DNA from: Mesobacillus subterraneus
GTDB taxonomy: Bacteria; Bacillota; Bacilli; Bacillales; Cytobacillaceae
Assembly: GCF_000934845.1 (NCBI RefSeq)
Contig: NZ_JXIQ01000019.1
Location: 1 to 64,000 of the forward strand
Direction: 5' to 3'
DNA: 64,000 nt
The notes under the pieces: model-generated
Database searches by the model: none
The model's input: the letters and a program-made list of their open reading frames with translations, nothing else
What the model was told of the DNA's origin: nothing
Shown here: positions 1 through 9,453 of the stretch, one piece after another
Numbering within the stretch: position 1 is the stretch's first letter
How the letters are laid out: every line of letters begins with the position of its first letter
Made by a program: the position numbers and the translations under genes

Positions 1-322
1 GGATGGCGAAGTCAAGCATTTCTTCCAGTGAAGGATCTACGAGACTTAAAGACGGATGATCGGAGGTGGCTTGGCTTAGATCCGGTTTCACTTGATTGTG
101 ACCCTTACCTTGACCTTGCTGCCCTTGACCTTGATGTCCCTGACCTTGTTGTCCTTTGCCTTGTTGACCCTGTACCTGTGTATTCGTATTTGTTTCTTCA
201 GCTTGAGTTGTTTGTATCGTATTCTCTTGGGGAGCTGGGGATGAAGCATTTGCCAGCAAAATACCTCCTCCAGTTAAAAGTCCGATAGCTGCTACTGTTG
301 AAATCATAAATTTCTTGTTCAT
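1..322 (-). CDS. Secreted Gly/Gln-repeat protein, 3' end beyond the window
   Basis: An open frame reads leftward from an ATG at 322 off the left edge, so only the first 107 codons are visible. A good ribosome site (AAAGGAGAG) precedes the start. The N-terminus is a typical signal peptide: MNKKF, a hydrophobic stretch rich in I, G, L and A, then ANASS. After about 25 polar residues comes a low-complexity tract of GQQGQG/GHQGQG-type units (about residues 50-75), then a more ordinary sequence with LVDPSLEEMLDF. I do not recognise the family. It is probably exported, and the repeat may be a linker before a folded domain lying outside the window. Confidence 0.75.
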   Translation of the reverse strand, partial: MNKKFMISTVAAIGLLTGGGILLANASSPAPQENTIQTTQAEETNTNTQVQGQQGKGQQGQGHQGQGQQGQGKGHNQVKPDLSQATSDHPSLSLVDPSLEEMLDFAI

Positions 323-483
323 GTCAATCTCTCCTTTTTATCTATCATTCTGTCCTACAACCTTAGAATACAGAGAGAGTTTGACGGGCTAAAGACGAAT
401 TTATGACGAAAATAAGTTTTTTCATGGGGGATTTCCCTGGTGCTGTAGTTTATCTGTATTTTTCATGGAAAGGGGAGAGTATT

Positions 484-927
484 ATGCCAGAAAGTAAGCA
501 CGAAGTAATCATTGATGTTCCGATAGAAAAGGTTTGGGATTTTGTTAAAGAGATGGATAATTGGGCTCCTTTACTGCCGGGTTATATCAACCATGAAAAG
601 CTGAATGAAAACCAGTCTAGTTGGACTTTCAGGGAGACGGTCGGAGTTTTGAAAAAGAAGCTTAGTTTGCTCGTAACAATCAAAGAATGGATCGAGCCTA
701 GTAGAGTATTATTTGAATTAGATGGAATCAATGAAAATCTGAAAGGGAATGGTTATTTTCATGCCGAAACAGTTCAAATCAATAAAACAAAGATGACCGG
801 ATTTCTTGAATTGACAGCAGAAGGTGCCCTTGCGACAGTAATGAATGCGGTTATGAAGAGTTCCTTGCCAAAAAGCGGACAAAAATTAACAACCGCAATT
901 GCAGAAGAGTTGGAACGAGGAATGTGA
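484..927 (+). CDS. SRPBCC (CoxG-like) family protein
   Basis: This 147-residue protein begins MPESKHEVIIDVPIEKVWDF, the usual opening of the START/SRPBCC fold, with 'W-x-F-V-K-E-M-D-N-W-A' following as in CoxG/polyketide-cyclase-like members. Proteins of this fold bind hydrophobic ligands in a deep pocket. Members annotated CoxG are often found away from CO dehydrogenase and have no proven role there. The open frame extends to 403, but the ATG at 484 has AAGGGGAGAG in front and starts exactly where the family starts. No signal peptide or membrane segment is visible. The next gene begins 35 bases later on the same strand and may be cotranscribed. The ligand is unknown. Confidence 0.75.
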   Translation: MPESKHEVIIDVPIEKVWDFVKEMDNWAPLLPGYINHEKLNENQSSWTFRETVGVLKKKLSLLVTIKEWIEPSRVLFELDGINENLKGNGYFHAETVQINKTKMTGFLELTAEGALATVMNAVMKSSLPKSGQKLTTAIAEELERGM

Positions 928-962
928 ATTTCACTAGTGCATAAGGGAGTTTGCTTTAGAAC

Positions 963-1676
963 ATGACTAAATTATATGAAGCAGATCTTTATGGGCCAAT
1001 TAAAGATCATTTTATAAAACAAGGGTATCGGGTAAACGGGGAAGTGCATGACTGTGATTTAACGGCTGTAAAAGACGGAAACCTTATCATTGTCGAATTA
1101 AAACTGACATTAAATATTGATCTTTTGCTTCAGGCAACTAGAAGGCTGCGCCTTACTGATTTGGTGTACATAGCCATTCCGAAACCAAAAAAGCAATCAA
1201 GAAAACGATGGAATGATGTCGAACACCTGTTAAAAAGGCTGGAAGTTGGCTTGATTATTGTAACGGTTACCGGCAATCGAAAATCCATTGAATTTAAACT
1301 TCATCCAGAACCCTTTACTCGTGTGACGAACAAGAACCACCGTAAAAAAGCAGCTTTACTCAAGGAAATTGAGGGAAGAAGCGCCGACTATAATATTGGC
1401 GGCAGCAATAAAAGGAAGATCATGACCGTCTATAAAGAAAATAGTATCCATATAGCATGCTATCTTAAAAAGCTTGGACAGATGTCCCCAAAAGCACTTG
1501 TGGCCCTCGGAACAGGCGAAAAGACACCATCCATCCTTCAGAAAAACTATTATAAATGGTTTGAGAGAGTGGAGAGAGGCATTTACGCATTAACAAACGA
1601 AGGAATAGCAAACCTGAAGGAATATCCGGAACTCGTGGCGTATTATACACAGAAACTAGAAGGAAAAGGTGAATGA
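963..1676 (+). CDS. DUF2161-type PD-(D/E)XK nuclease-fold protein
   Basis: The protein has 237 residues. The N-terminal half shows a PD-(D/E)XK-like core: CDLTAV near residue 35 followed by IIVELKL near residue 45, which supplies the Asp and the E-x-K pair. The C-terminal half (residues 150-230) looks like a small winged-helix domain: 'HIACYLKKLGQMSPKALVALG', then 'YKWFERVERGIYALT'. This architecture matches the uncharacterised DUF2161 family. A nuclease-like activity is predicted only from the fold. It follows the SRPBCC gene by 35 bases. No restriction-methylase partner is nearby. Confidence 0.7.
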   Translation: MTKLYEADLYGPIKDHFIKQGYRVNGEVHDCDLTAVKDGNLIIVELKLTLNIDLLLQATRRLRLTDLVYIAIPKPKKQSRKRWNDVEHLLKRLEVGLIIVTVTGNRKSIEFKLHPEPFTRVTNKNHRKKAALLKEIEGRSADYNIGGSNKRKIMTVYKENSIHIACYLKKLGQMSPKALVALGTGEKTPSILQKNYYKWFERVERGIYALTNEGIANLKEYPELVAYYTQKLEGKGE

Positions 1677-1722
1677 TCGAAGCCGGAATGAATTCATGGA
1701 TAGAAATCTGGATGAAAATAAT

Positions 1723-1771
1723 AAAAAAAGCATGGACAGTAAATCTAATGGATTGCTGCTCGTGCTTTTTT
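1723..1771. terminator. Likely bidirectional terminator
   Basis: AAAAAAGCA pairs with TGCTTTTTT around an inner imperfect stem (CAG.AAATC / GATT.CTG). It lies between two convergent genes and has A and T runs on opposite sides, so it can serve both. Confidence 0.6.
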
Positions 1772-1784
1772 GTCCACGGTATCT

Positions 1785-2651
1785 TTATGCCTTTTCAAGC
1801 AAATGTTCATCGATCAAAGCTTGTAATTCATGTGTTTCTCGATTAAAATCCGCTGACATCGAGAAAACAATGCTATCGATCAGAAATTTTCTTGGTTCCT
1901 TTGACCGGAGTTCTTCTTCAAGAAAAGTTAGCTTTTGGAGATGAACTTTATTTTTGCAATCAAGCTTTTTCAAACGAGAAATAACAGAATGAATTTTGGA
2001 TCTCCAGTCGAGTGCCTCTCTATTAGAAACAGGGAGCCATACATCAAGAAGTTCGGGAGACAGCAACTGTTCCTGAGACAGTGTAACTTCCTCCATTAAG
2101 TTTAGGATTCGGTTGACACTATAACGAACAACAGGGAGCATACTTACCGAATTCCCGTAGGCTTTTCGATAAAATCGGACATATTGAATGAGCATAGCAT
2201 TCAGCATAATGGCAGCATCCAGTAGGTACGGACTGCAATGATCATCCGTGATATTTGCAAGCCTGTCGGAAAACCATCGTAAAATTTTCATTTGACCTAT
2301 TTCAATGAATTGCTTTAGTTCATTATCACCAGAAAAATATACTTCTTCAAAAAGGGGAATAATTTTATTTTCTCTGTTAGCTGTCATCTGTTGTTCAATT
2401 TGCTTCATGAAAACTTCAGGATCACCTGCATCCTGTCCAAGTAATAAGGCGTCTCGGGCCATTTCCATTTTCCTGAAGGCTGCCCTGAAGATTTCCATGA
2501 GCAGTTCATTTTTTGATATGAAATAATTATAAAAAGTTCCCTTTGATATTCCGCTGTAATCTAGGATATCTTGTATAGAGGTTGCGTGAAATCCTTTTTC
2601 GATGAAGAGCTCGTGTGCTTTTTCGATGACATTTCGTTTTCTGTCGTTCAT
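1785..2651 (-). CDS. TetR/AcrR family regulator, divergent from an MFS exporter
   Basis: This 288-residue protein has an N-terminal helix-turn-helix of TetR type at about residues 8-52 (ATSIQDILDYSGISKGTFYNYF followed by SKNELL). It is longer than the usual 190-220 residues, with about 80 extra C-terminal residues of mainly helical, charged sequence. It is divergently oriented to the exporter gene at 2836, with 184 bases between the two starts. This is the standard arrangement for a local drug-responsive repressor. Two inverted repeats in that gap (2681-2696 and 2795-2818) are candidate operators. The ligand is unknown. The start ATG is the first in the frame and matches the family start. Confidence 0.85.
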   Translation of the reverse strand: MNDRKRNVIEKAHELFIEKGFHATSIQDILDYSGISKGTFYNYFISKNELLMEIFRAAFRKMEMARDALLLGQDAGDPEVFMKQIEQQMTANRENKIIPLFEEVYFSGDNELKQFIEIGQMKILRWFSDRLANITDDHCSPYLLDAAIMLNAMLIQYVRFYRKAYGNSVSMLPVVRYSVNRILNLMEEVTLSQEQLLSPELLDVWLPVSNREALDWRSKIHSVISRLKKLDCKNKVHLQKLTFLEEELRSKEPRKFLIDSIVFSMSADFNRETHELQALIDEHLLEKA

Positions 2652-2680
2652 TTCATCACCTAAACCTTTTTTGGAACGTT

Positions 2681-2696
2681 AGTATAAATAAATACT
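2681..2696. promoter_or_regulatory. Inverted repeat upstream of tetR, candidate operator
   Basis: AGTAT-N6-ATACT is a perfect 5-bp-arm inverted repeat 30 bases upstream of the TetR start. It could be an autoregulatory site. The short arms in AT-rich DNA make this tentative. Confidence 0.35.
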
Positions 2697-2794
2697 ACCT
2701 GAAATCTTTACACTTTACAAACCTCTTTATAACAGTAGTTTAAAAGCATTGCAAAAATTAGACCTTTAGTATATGCTATTGTTTATGCAATCAC

Positions 2795-2818
2795 ATTGTT
2801 TACTTATTTGTGAACAAT
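2795..2818. promoter_or_regulatory. 24-bp inverted repeat upstream of MFS exporter, candidate TetR operator
   Basis: ATTGTTTAC, 6 bases, GTGAACAAT: 8 of 9 arm positions are complementary. It ends 17 bases before the exporter start, where bound repressor would block transcription or initiation. The size fits a TetR-family operator. Confidence 0.5.
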
Positions 2819-2835
2819 AAAGGGGGAAATTCACA

Positions 2836-4374
2836 ATGGAAAAAAACGTTAAAGCACCCGAAAAACCACCTTACGGCATCATCGCGGTTTTGTTAGTCGG
2901 AGCTTTTATTGCTTTTCTAAATAATACATTGCTTAATATAGCCTTGCCCACCATCATGGCAGACTTGAAAGTAGAGGCAACCACAGTACAATGGCTGACA
3001 ACGGGCTTCATGCTTGTCAGCGGAGTGATGATTCCACTTAGTGCTTATTTGATTCAAAAATACTCAGTAAGACGGTTATTCATAATTGCAATGGGATTAT
3101 TCACAGCAGGCACTATTTTGGCTGGTGCTGCCCATGTTTTCCCACTATTATTGGCAGGAAGGATGATCCAGGCATCAGGTACTGCCATCATGATGCCATT
3201 ATTGATGAATGTCATGCTCATCAGTTTCCCAATTGAAAAACGAGGAACGGCAATGGGGGTATTTGGCCTGGTGCTGATGTTCGCACCGGCAATCGGTCCG
3301 ACACTCTCCGGTTGGATAATTGAGCATTATGACTGGAGAATGCTGTTCCATTTTGTCACACCAATTGCAGCAATTGTTTTATTGCTTGGCTCCATTTTGC
3401 TTAAAGATAAAAAAGAAAAAGTGAGTATGCGTCTTGATGTCATTTCACTTACCCTATCCAGCATCGGTTTTGGCGGGCTGTTGTATGGCTTTAGCTCTGC
3501 TGGCTCAAAGGGCTGGGATAGTCCAAATGTTTATGTTACGTTAACAATTGGTACTGTGTCATTGGTAACTTTTATCTTGCGTCAATTGAGACAGGAAAAA
3601 CCGATGCTTAATTTCAGGATCTATCAATATCCAATGTTCGCCTTATCATCTGTTATTTCAATGATTGTCACCATGGCGATGTTCTCTGGCATGCTTTTGC
3701 TGCCAATTTACGTCCAGACAATCAGAGGGATTTCTCCGATAGATGCAGGGTTATTACTTTTGCCTGGTGCGATCGTAATGGCAGTCATGTCACCTGTAAC
3801 TGGAAGATTATTTGATAAGTTTGGCGGACGGTTATTGGCCATTATCGGTCTGGCAATTACACTTATAACGAGTTATTATTTCAGCCAGTTATCATTGGAA
3901 ACAACGTATACCCAGCTGGTCATCCTTTACACTATTCGGATGTTGGGTATGTCGATGGTCAATATGCCAGTCTCGACTAATGGTTTAAACCAATTACCAG
4001 TAAAATATTATCCTCATGGTACAGCTATGAATAACACGATGCAGCAGGTATCCGGGGCTATTGGCACAGCATTATTGGTGACTGTCATGTCCACTCGCGC
4101 TAAAAGCTACGGTACAGAGCTGGCAGCCGATGCGTTTAAACAGGCGGCAGCAGCAGGCAAAGCTGTTACCCCAGCTGCAAAAGCAGAAATGGAACAGCAG
4201 ATTGCGATGCAGGCAATGCTGCATGGAATTAACGATGCCTTTTTTGTGACAGTCATTCTTACCGCCATTGCGTTGGTGCTCGCTTTCTTTATCAAACGCG
4301 CTACTCAAGCAGAAGACACCATTGGCAAAAAAGTTCCTGCCAAGAAACACTCTCAAAAATTGGCTAATAACTAA
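2836..4374 (+). CDS. MFS multidrug exporter, DHA2 (14-TM) family
   Basis: This 512-residue membrane protein belongs to the EmrB/QacA (DHA2) branch of the major facilitator superfamily. The first helix carries 'FLNNTLLNIALPTIMADL' (usual family form: D-x-T-I-V-N-V-A-L-P). It is followed by 'TTVQWLTTGFMLVSGVMIP' and the motif A/B region around 'LAGRMIQASGTAIMMPL'. About 14 hydrophobic helices can be counted, and the tail is basic and hydrophilic. Note that the family's first-helix acidic residue (D in LDxTIVNVALP) is Asn here. A ribosome site (AAGGGGGAAA) precedes the ATG. The divergent TetR gene probably represses it. Proton-coupled drug or lipid-like substrate export is expected. The substrate cannot be told. 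Confidence 0.88.
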   Translation: MEKNVKAPEKPPYGIIAVLLVGAFIAFLNNTLLNIALPTIMADLKVEATTVQWLTTGFMLVSGVMIPLSAYLIQKYSVRRLFIIAMGLFTAGTILAGAAHVFPLLLAGRMIQASGTAIMMPLLMNVMLISFPIEKRGTAMGVFGLVLMFAPAIGPTLSGWIIEHYDWRMLFHFVTPIAAIVLLLGSILLKDKKEKVSMRLDVISLTLSSIGFGGLLYGFSSAGSKGWDSPNVYVTLTIGTVSLVTFILRQLRQEKPMLNFRIYQYPMFALSSVISMIVTMAMFSGMLLLPIYVQTIRGISPIDAGLLLLPGAIVMAVMSPVTGRLFDKFGGRLLAIIGLAITLITSYYFSQLSLETTYTQLVILYTIRMLGMSMVNMPVSTNGLNQLPVKYYPHGTAMNNTMQQVSGAIGTALLVTVMSTRAKSYGTELAADAFKQAAAAGKAVTPAAKAEMEQQIAMQAMLHGINDAFFVTVILTAIALVLAFFIKRATQAEDTIGKKVPAKKHSQKLANN

Positions 4375-4404
4375 AAGGACCCCCTGGATTTCAGGGGGCC
4401 TTTT
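4373..4404 (+). terminator. Rho-independent terminator after the MFS exporter
   Basis: AAAAGGACCCCCTG / CAGGGGGCCTTTT stem with a GATTT loop and one bulged A, starting at the stop codon of the exporter. Confidence 0.85.
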
Positions 4405-4508
4405 AGTGTAATTCTTGTTGACTAATAGGCTGCTTGTTCATTAAGCTGTATAAGGACCCATTTTTGCATGTGTTTGTTCAAAAATCAACCAATTCAAGGA
4501 GTAGACAG

Positions 4509-5876
4509 ATGTACCAGACTTTTTCGACAAAAGAAAAAATAAAGCAAATTTTAGTCATGTTAATCCCGATATTGATCACCCAATTAGGAATGTTCTCCAT
4601 GGTCTTTTTCAATACCATTATGTCAGGAAAATATAATTCTTCCGATCTTGCTGGGGTAGCGATTGGGTCTTCAATCTGGAATCCAGTCTTTACAGGTCTT
4701 AGTGGAATTCTTCTGGCTGTTTCCCCGATTGCCGCGCAGCGATTTGGAGAAAAGAAGGGAAAGGAAGTTTCCTCGATTCTCACCCATGGAATTTATTTGG
4801 CTCTGATTATTGCCGGACTCGTGATTATTTTAGGAATTTTTCTGCTAACTCCTATTCTGAATGCCATGAATCTGCCAGAAAGTGTGCAGCAAACGGCCTA
4901 TCAATATTTGGTCGGCTTAAGCTATGGTATTATCCCATTATTCATCTTTAATGTTCTTAGGTCCTTCATCTACGCGCTTGGAAAAACTAGAGTAGTGATG
5001 TATATTTTGCTCATGTCACTTCCCATCAACTTTTTCTTTAATTATGTTTTCATATTTGGAAATTGGGGCTTTCCGGAACTTGGTGGGGCAGGTGCTGGTT
5101 ATGCAACGTCCATTACTTTTTATCTAATTGCGGCAATGACAGCTGTCGTTATTATCAAGCAACAGCCATTTTCCGAGTTTGTTAGACTGGAATTTTTCAA
5201 GGAATTTTCATGGGAGAAAGTAAAGGAAATAGTAAAAATCGGTGTTCCGATGGGCTTGTCTATCTTTTTTGAAACGAGCATGTTTGCTGTTGTGACCATT
5301 CTAATCAGTAAATTCAATATTACCACGATTGCAGCCTATCAATCCGCGTTGAATATTGTCTCCTTCCTTTATATGATTCCTATGAGTATCTCGATGGCGT
5401 TAACCGTGTTGGTTGGGTTCGAAGTAGGCGCTCAACGTTATAAAGATGCCAAAATTTATAGTTGGCTTGGGATTTATTTGGCTGCGCTCATCGCGATTGG
5501 TGCAGGCTTACTTGTCGTTTTATTCCGATATAAGCTCGCAGGTTTTTACTCGAATGAACCTGCCGTCATTTTGCTAACCGGTCAATTTTTGATATATGCA
5601 TTATTCTTCATGATCTCCGACGCCATTCAGGCTACTGCGTTAGCGGTTCTACGCGGATATAAGGATGTGAATATTTCCTTCGTAATCACGCTGATTGCAT
5701 ACTGGTTCATCTGTTTGCCAGTAGGTTATCTGCTCGCACAATATACCGGGCTTGAAGCATCTGGCTACTGGATTGGCCTTACCGCCGGATTGCTAGCAGC
5801 CGGGATCTCTTTATCACTAAGGTTACTATTCATTCAAAAAAGAAAATTCAATGTCCCTACAGCCAAAACAGTTTAA
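4509..5876 (+). CDS. MATE family efflux transporter
   Basis: This is a 455-residue polytopic membrane protein of the MATE family. Two homologous six-helix halves are visible. 'ILITQLGMFSMVFFNTIMSG' (first helix) and 'GVPMGLSIFFETSMF' (about residue 245) are the equivalent opening helices of each half. The conserved 'AGVAIGSSIW' and 'VLRSFIYALGKTR' stretches also fit. MATE proteins exchange Na+ or H+ for cationic drugs or metabolites. The open frame begins at 4434, but the ATG at 4509 has AAGGAG 7 bases upstream and matches the usual length of about 450 residues. It sits between two terminators, so it is probably a single-gene unit. Confidence 0.88.
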   Translation: MYQTFSTKEKIKQILVMLIPILITQLGMFSMVFFNTIMSGKYNSSDLAGVAIGSSIWNPVFTGLSGILLAVSPIAAQRFGEKKGKEVSSILTHGIYLALIIAGLVIILGIFLLTPILNAMNLPESVQQTAYQYLVGLSYGIIPLFIFNVLRSFIYALGKTRVVMYILLMSLPINFFFNYVFIFGNWGFPELGGAGAGYATSITFYLIAAMTAVVIIKQQPFSEFVRLEFFKEFSWEKVKEIVKIGVPMGLSIFFETSMFAVVTILISKFNITTIAAYQSALNIVSFLYMIPMSISMALTVLVGFEVGAQRYKDAKIYSWLGIYLAALIAIGAGLLVVLFRYKLAGFYSNEPAVILLTGQFLIYALFFMISDAIQATALAVLRGYKDVNISFVITLIAYWFICLPVGYLLAQYTGLEASGYWIGLTAGLLAAGISLSLRLLFIQKRKFNVPTAKTV

Positions 5877-5902
5877 AGAGATTCTTTTTGAATCTCTTTT
5901 TT
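5875..5902 (+). terminator. Terminator after the MATE gene
   Basis: AAAGAGATTC-TTTTT-GAATCTCTTTTTT hairpin immediately after the stop codon. Confidence 0.85.
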
Positions 5903-5958
5903 CGTTCCGTGAAACTTTTCAATCGATTCTTGAGTAGATTAGGAAAATAGGACCACAG

Positions 5959-5988
5959 AAAAAAGCAAGAGGGAGGAAGCCCCCTTGC
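5959..5988 (-). terminator. Terminator of the met operon
   Basis: On the minus strand GCAAGGGGG pairs with CCCTCTTGC (one mismatch) and is followed by TTTTTT. It lies just beyond the metH stop. Confidence 0.75.
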
Positions 5989-6000
5989 ATGCATCTACTG

Positions 6001-9000
6001 CTAATTCTTCAAAACATTGAAATATCTGGCTTCTGGATGTGAGAATACAATTGCCGTTACGGAAGCCTCGGGTTCCATCATGCAGCCTTCAGTTAACTGT
6101 ATGCCGATATCCTCTGGCTGGAGGAGATTAAATAGCTTTTTTTGATCTTCCAGGTCTGGACAGGCAGGGTATCCAAAGGAAAAACGCTGACCCTGATATT
6201 TAGCCGAAAATCGATCCTTCATCGTCATTTCCGCTGTGTCCGGAAATCCCCAACGATCCCTTATTTGGCGATGGAGTAACTCCGCAAAGCCTTCTGCAGT
6301 TTCAAGTGCCAGGGCTTGAAGGGCATGACTTTCCAGGAATTCTCCTTTGCTTTTCAGCTTGTCTGCAGCTTGTCTGATTCCTGCTCCTGCGGTTACCGCA
6401 AACATCGCTATATAATCCTTAATTCCGTCTGAAACAGGGCGTACGTAATCTGCCAGACAAAGACCGGGCGAAACCTCCTGGCGTGGGAACTCAAAGGTTT
6501 CAATGATCTGGTCTTGTTGCTCAGGGTGGAAAATAAATAGTCTATTCCCCTCTGACTGGGCAGGGAAGAACTGGTAAACGGCAGCAGGATTGATCCATTT
6601 GTTTGCTATTGCTTCCCTTGTGAGGGATTGGACAACCTCATGCAGCTTGACTGCCTTTTCATTTGATTCAGCAAGCAATTTTTCTACTTTTCCTTTTAGG
6701 CCCAGATGATGGCCTAACAACATTTGCTGGTTGATATATGGCTCGATGTGAGAAAGGGTATACGTTTTTACGAGATGTCTATTCAAATCCTGCGGAATAA
6801 AGACAGGCGCCTTTGGAAGTGCTTTTGGACGTTCAAGCACAGCAGTGGCAGATTTCCGGCCAGGAATGATGATTTCTTGCTTGTTTAAGGCTGCTTCTTG
6901 CTTGTCCTTTTGTTCTTGCAAAAACTGTTCAAGCCCGTCCGGTTCCTGCAGTCGATTGGCTAGAGAAAGCCCGTTCATTGCATCTTTTGCATATAATACA
7001 AGTCCGTCATATTCCTGGGCGATTTTCGTATCAGTAAATTTCCTTGAAAGGGCCGCGCCTCCTACCATTATCGGAAGATCGATGCCTGCTTGCTTCATAT
7101 CTTGTGCCGTCAGCACCATTTGCTGTGCGGATTTCACCAGTAGACCCGAAAGGCCGACGATGTCAGGTTTTTCTTTTTTAATTGCCTCTATAAGCGCAGT
7201 TGGTGCAACCTTGATTCCAAGATCGACGACATTGTAGCCATTGTTGCTGAGAATGATATCAACAAGGTTTTTGCCAATATCATGGACATCGCCTTTTACA
7301 GTAGCAAGAAGCACTTTCCCCTTAGCAGCGGTTGTATCGTTTTTTTCCATATGCGGCTCGAGGTGAGATACAGCTGCTTTCATGACTTCTGCGCTTTGGA
7401 GAACTTCCGCCACGATCAATTGATTATCATTAAAAAGTCTGCCAACTTCTTTCATTCCATCCATCAATGGACCGTTGATAATATCCAGTGGGGCAGGAAA
7501 GGTTTCCACTGCAATATCCAGGTCAGGGAGAAGGCCTTCTTTCGTTCCTTCAACCACATAGTAGGCCAGCCTTTCTTCTAGGGTCATATCAGGCAGGGTA
7601 CTTTTTGTTTCCTTCTTTTTGTCTCGGTAAAAATCGGTAAAATCAGCTAGTGTTTGATCTTTAGTATCGAACAGTAAATCTTCCGCCATTTTTACTTCTT
7701 CAGGACTAATGGAAGCAAAACGCTCGAGCTTTTCCGTATTCACAATTGCATAGTCCAAGCCAGCCTGGGTGCAGTGATAAAGAAAAACAGAGTTCAATAC
7801 TTCTCGGCCTACCGGAGGCAGACCAAAAGAAACATTGCTGATTCCTAGGATTGTTTGAGTTTCCGGAAGTTTTTCCTTAATCATCCTGATGCCTTCAACA
7901 GTCGCTTTTGCTGAACCGATATATTGTTCATCGCCGGTACCGACTGGGAAGACAAGCGGATCAAAAATCAAATCCTCCGCCGGTACCTTATATTTATTGA
8001 CAAGCAGGTCGTAGGATCGTTGGGCAATCGCCAATTTTCGTTCAGCGGAAACACCCATCCCTTCTTCATCAATCGTGCCAACCACCACTGCGGCTCCGTA
8101 TTTGTGGATCAGTCGAGCAACTGATTCAAAGCGCTCCTCGCCATCTTCTAAATTGATGGAGTTGATGATCGCCTTTCCCTGACAATAGCTTAGCGCTTTT
8201 TCAATGACTGCATCATCAGTCGAATCAATCACCAGTGGAACCTTTACTTTTTTGACAACTTCCTGAATGAACTGTTCCATATCTTGCAGTTCTTCTCTGT
8301 CGGGATCTGCAAGGCAAATATCGATAACATGGGCTCCATTTTTAACCTGAGCTCTTGCAATTTCTGCTGCTTCTTCTATCTTTCCTGCAGAAATCAATCT
8401 TTTAAATTTCCGCGAACCGATCACATTGGTCCGTTCCCCAACCATGATTGGTCTTAATGTTGGATCATCATAGATGAAGGGTTCGATTCCAGATACCATA
8501 TGATGCCGATTTCCTTCTGTCTGCCTTGGCTCTTGTGCTCTCATTTTTTCCGAAATCGCTTTTATATGAGCCGGAGTGGTGCCGCAGCAGCCTCCGACAA
8601 TATTCAGCCAGCCATGCGTGGCAAAATCGGATAGCTTCTGCGCAAGGGTATCAGGTGTTTCATGGTATTGACCTTCTTCATCGGGCAGTCCTGCATTTGG
8701 ATAGCAGCTGACTGCGGACTGGGAGAGGAAGGACAGAGAGCGCAGATGCTCTTGCATGAATTCAGGCCCTGTTGCACAGTTCAGCCCGATGGCGATTGGA
8801 TTCATATGCTGAACCGAAATATAGAATGCTTCAATTGATTGGCCGGCTAGTGTAGTGCCCATTGGTTCGATTGTCGCTGAAATCATGATGGGAAGTTCTT
8901 TGCCGCTTATTTCGAAAGCTCGTTTGATTCCACTATAGGCTGCTTTGACATTAAGCAGATCCTGACTCGTCTCAAGCAGCAGCAAATCCACCTTACCATC

Positions 9001-9453
9001 GATCAATCCGAGTGCCTGTTCTTCATATGTTTTCGACATTTCCTCGAAAGTGGATCCCCCGGTAACACTCAATGTTTTGGTTGTCGGGCCCATGGAACCA
9101 GCAACAAATCGAAGTTGGGAAGGAGTAGACGCTTCATCCGCAGCGGCCCTGGCGATCAGAGCTGCTTTCTTGTTAATTTCATACGCTTTATGCCCTAAGC
9201 CATATTCGTCAAGGACTAAACTGGTAGCACCGAATGTATTGGTTTCAATGATGTCTGCGCCGGCAGTTAAGTATTCACGATGTATTTGTTTAATCAATTC
9301 TGGTGCAGTAAGATTCAAGATCTCATTACAGCCTTCATATTCTTCCCCGCCGAAATCATCCGCGGAAAGATTAGCCTGTTGGAGCATTGTTCCCATGGCG
9401 CCATCCATGATCAGGATTTTTTGTTTCATCTGCTCAGTTAACAAGGTTGACAT
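6001..9453 (-). CDS. metH: Methionine synthase, cobalamin-dependent
   Basis: This 1150-residue protein transfers the methyl group of 5-methyltetrahydrofolate to homocysteine through cobalamin. All four modules are visible. The homocysteine domain opens with IMDGAMGTMLQ and ends in the zinc site GGCCGTTPAH near residue 300. The pterin domain begins at GERTNVIGSRKFK near residue 345. The B12 cap and Rossmann domain carry GDVHDIGKNLVD near residue 745, where the His coordinates cobalt. The C-terminal reactivation domain has RFSFGYPACPD (the R-x-x-x-G-Y AdoMet motif). The ATG at 9453 is chosen because GAGGAGG lies just upstream and the protein then starts like its family. It overlaps the end of yitJ by 20 bases, suggesting translational coupling. 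It is the last gene of the riboswitch operon. Confidence 0.95.
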   Translation of the reverse strand: MSTLLTEQMKQKILIMDGAMGTMLQQANLSADDFGGEEYEGCNEILNLTAPELIKQIHREYLTAGADIIETNTFGATSLVLDEYGLGHKAYEINKKAALIARAAADEASTPSQLRFVAGSMGPTTKTLSVTGGSTFEEMSKTYEEQALGLIDGKVDLLLLETSQDLLNVKAAYSGIKRAFEISGKELPIMISATIEPMGTTLAGQSIEAFYISVQHMNPIAIGLNCATGPEFMQEHLRSLSFLSQSAVSCYPNAGLPDEEGQYHETPDTLAQKLSDFATHGWLNIVGGCCGTTPAHIKAISEKMRAQEPRQTEGNRHHMVSGIEPFIYDDPTLRPIMVGERTNVIGSRKFKRLISAGKIEEAAEIARAQVKNGAHVIDICLADPDREELQDMEQFIQEVVKKVKVPLVIDSTDDAVIEKALSYCQGKAIINSINLEDGEERFESVARLIHKYGAAVVVGTIDEEGMGVSAERKLAIAQRSYDLLVNKYKVPAEDLIFDPLVFPVGTGDEQYIGSAKATVEGIRMIKEKLPETQTILGISNVSFGLPPVGREVLNSVFLYHCTQAGLDYAIVNTEKLERFASISPEEVKMAEDLLFDTKDQTLADFTDFYRDKKKETKSTLPDMTLEERLAYYVVEGTKEGLLPDLDIAVETFPAPLDIINGPLMDGMKEVGRLFNDNQLIVAEVLQSAEVMKAAVSHLEPHMEKNDTTAAKGKVLLATVKGDVHDIGKNLVDIILSNNGYNVVDLGIKVAPTALIEAIKKEKPDIVGLSGLLVKSAQQMVLTAQDMKQAGIDLPIMVGGAALSRKFTDTKIAQEYDGLVLYAKDAMNGLSLANRLQEPDGLEQFLQEQKDKQEAALNKQEIIIPGRKSATAVLERPKALPKAPVFIPQDLNRHLVKTYTLSHIEPYINQQMLLGHHLGLKGKVEKLLAESNEKAVKLHEVVQSLTREAIANKWINPAAVYQFFPAQSEGNRLFIFHPEQQDQIIETFEFPRQEVSPGLCLADYVRPVSDGIKDYIAMFAVTAGAGIRQAADKLKSKGEFLESHALQALALETAEGFAELLHRQIRDRWGFPDTAEMTMKDRFSAKYQGQRFSFGYPACPDLEDQKKLFNLLQPEDIGIQLTEGCMMEPEASVTAIVFSHPEARYFNVLKN

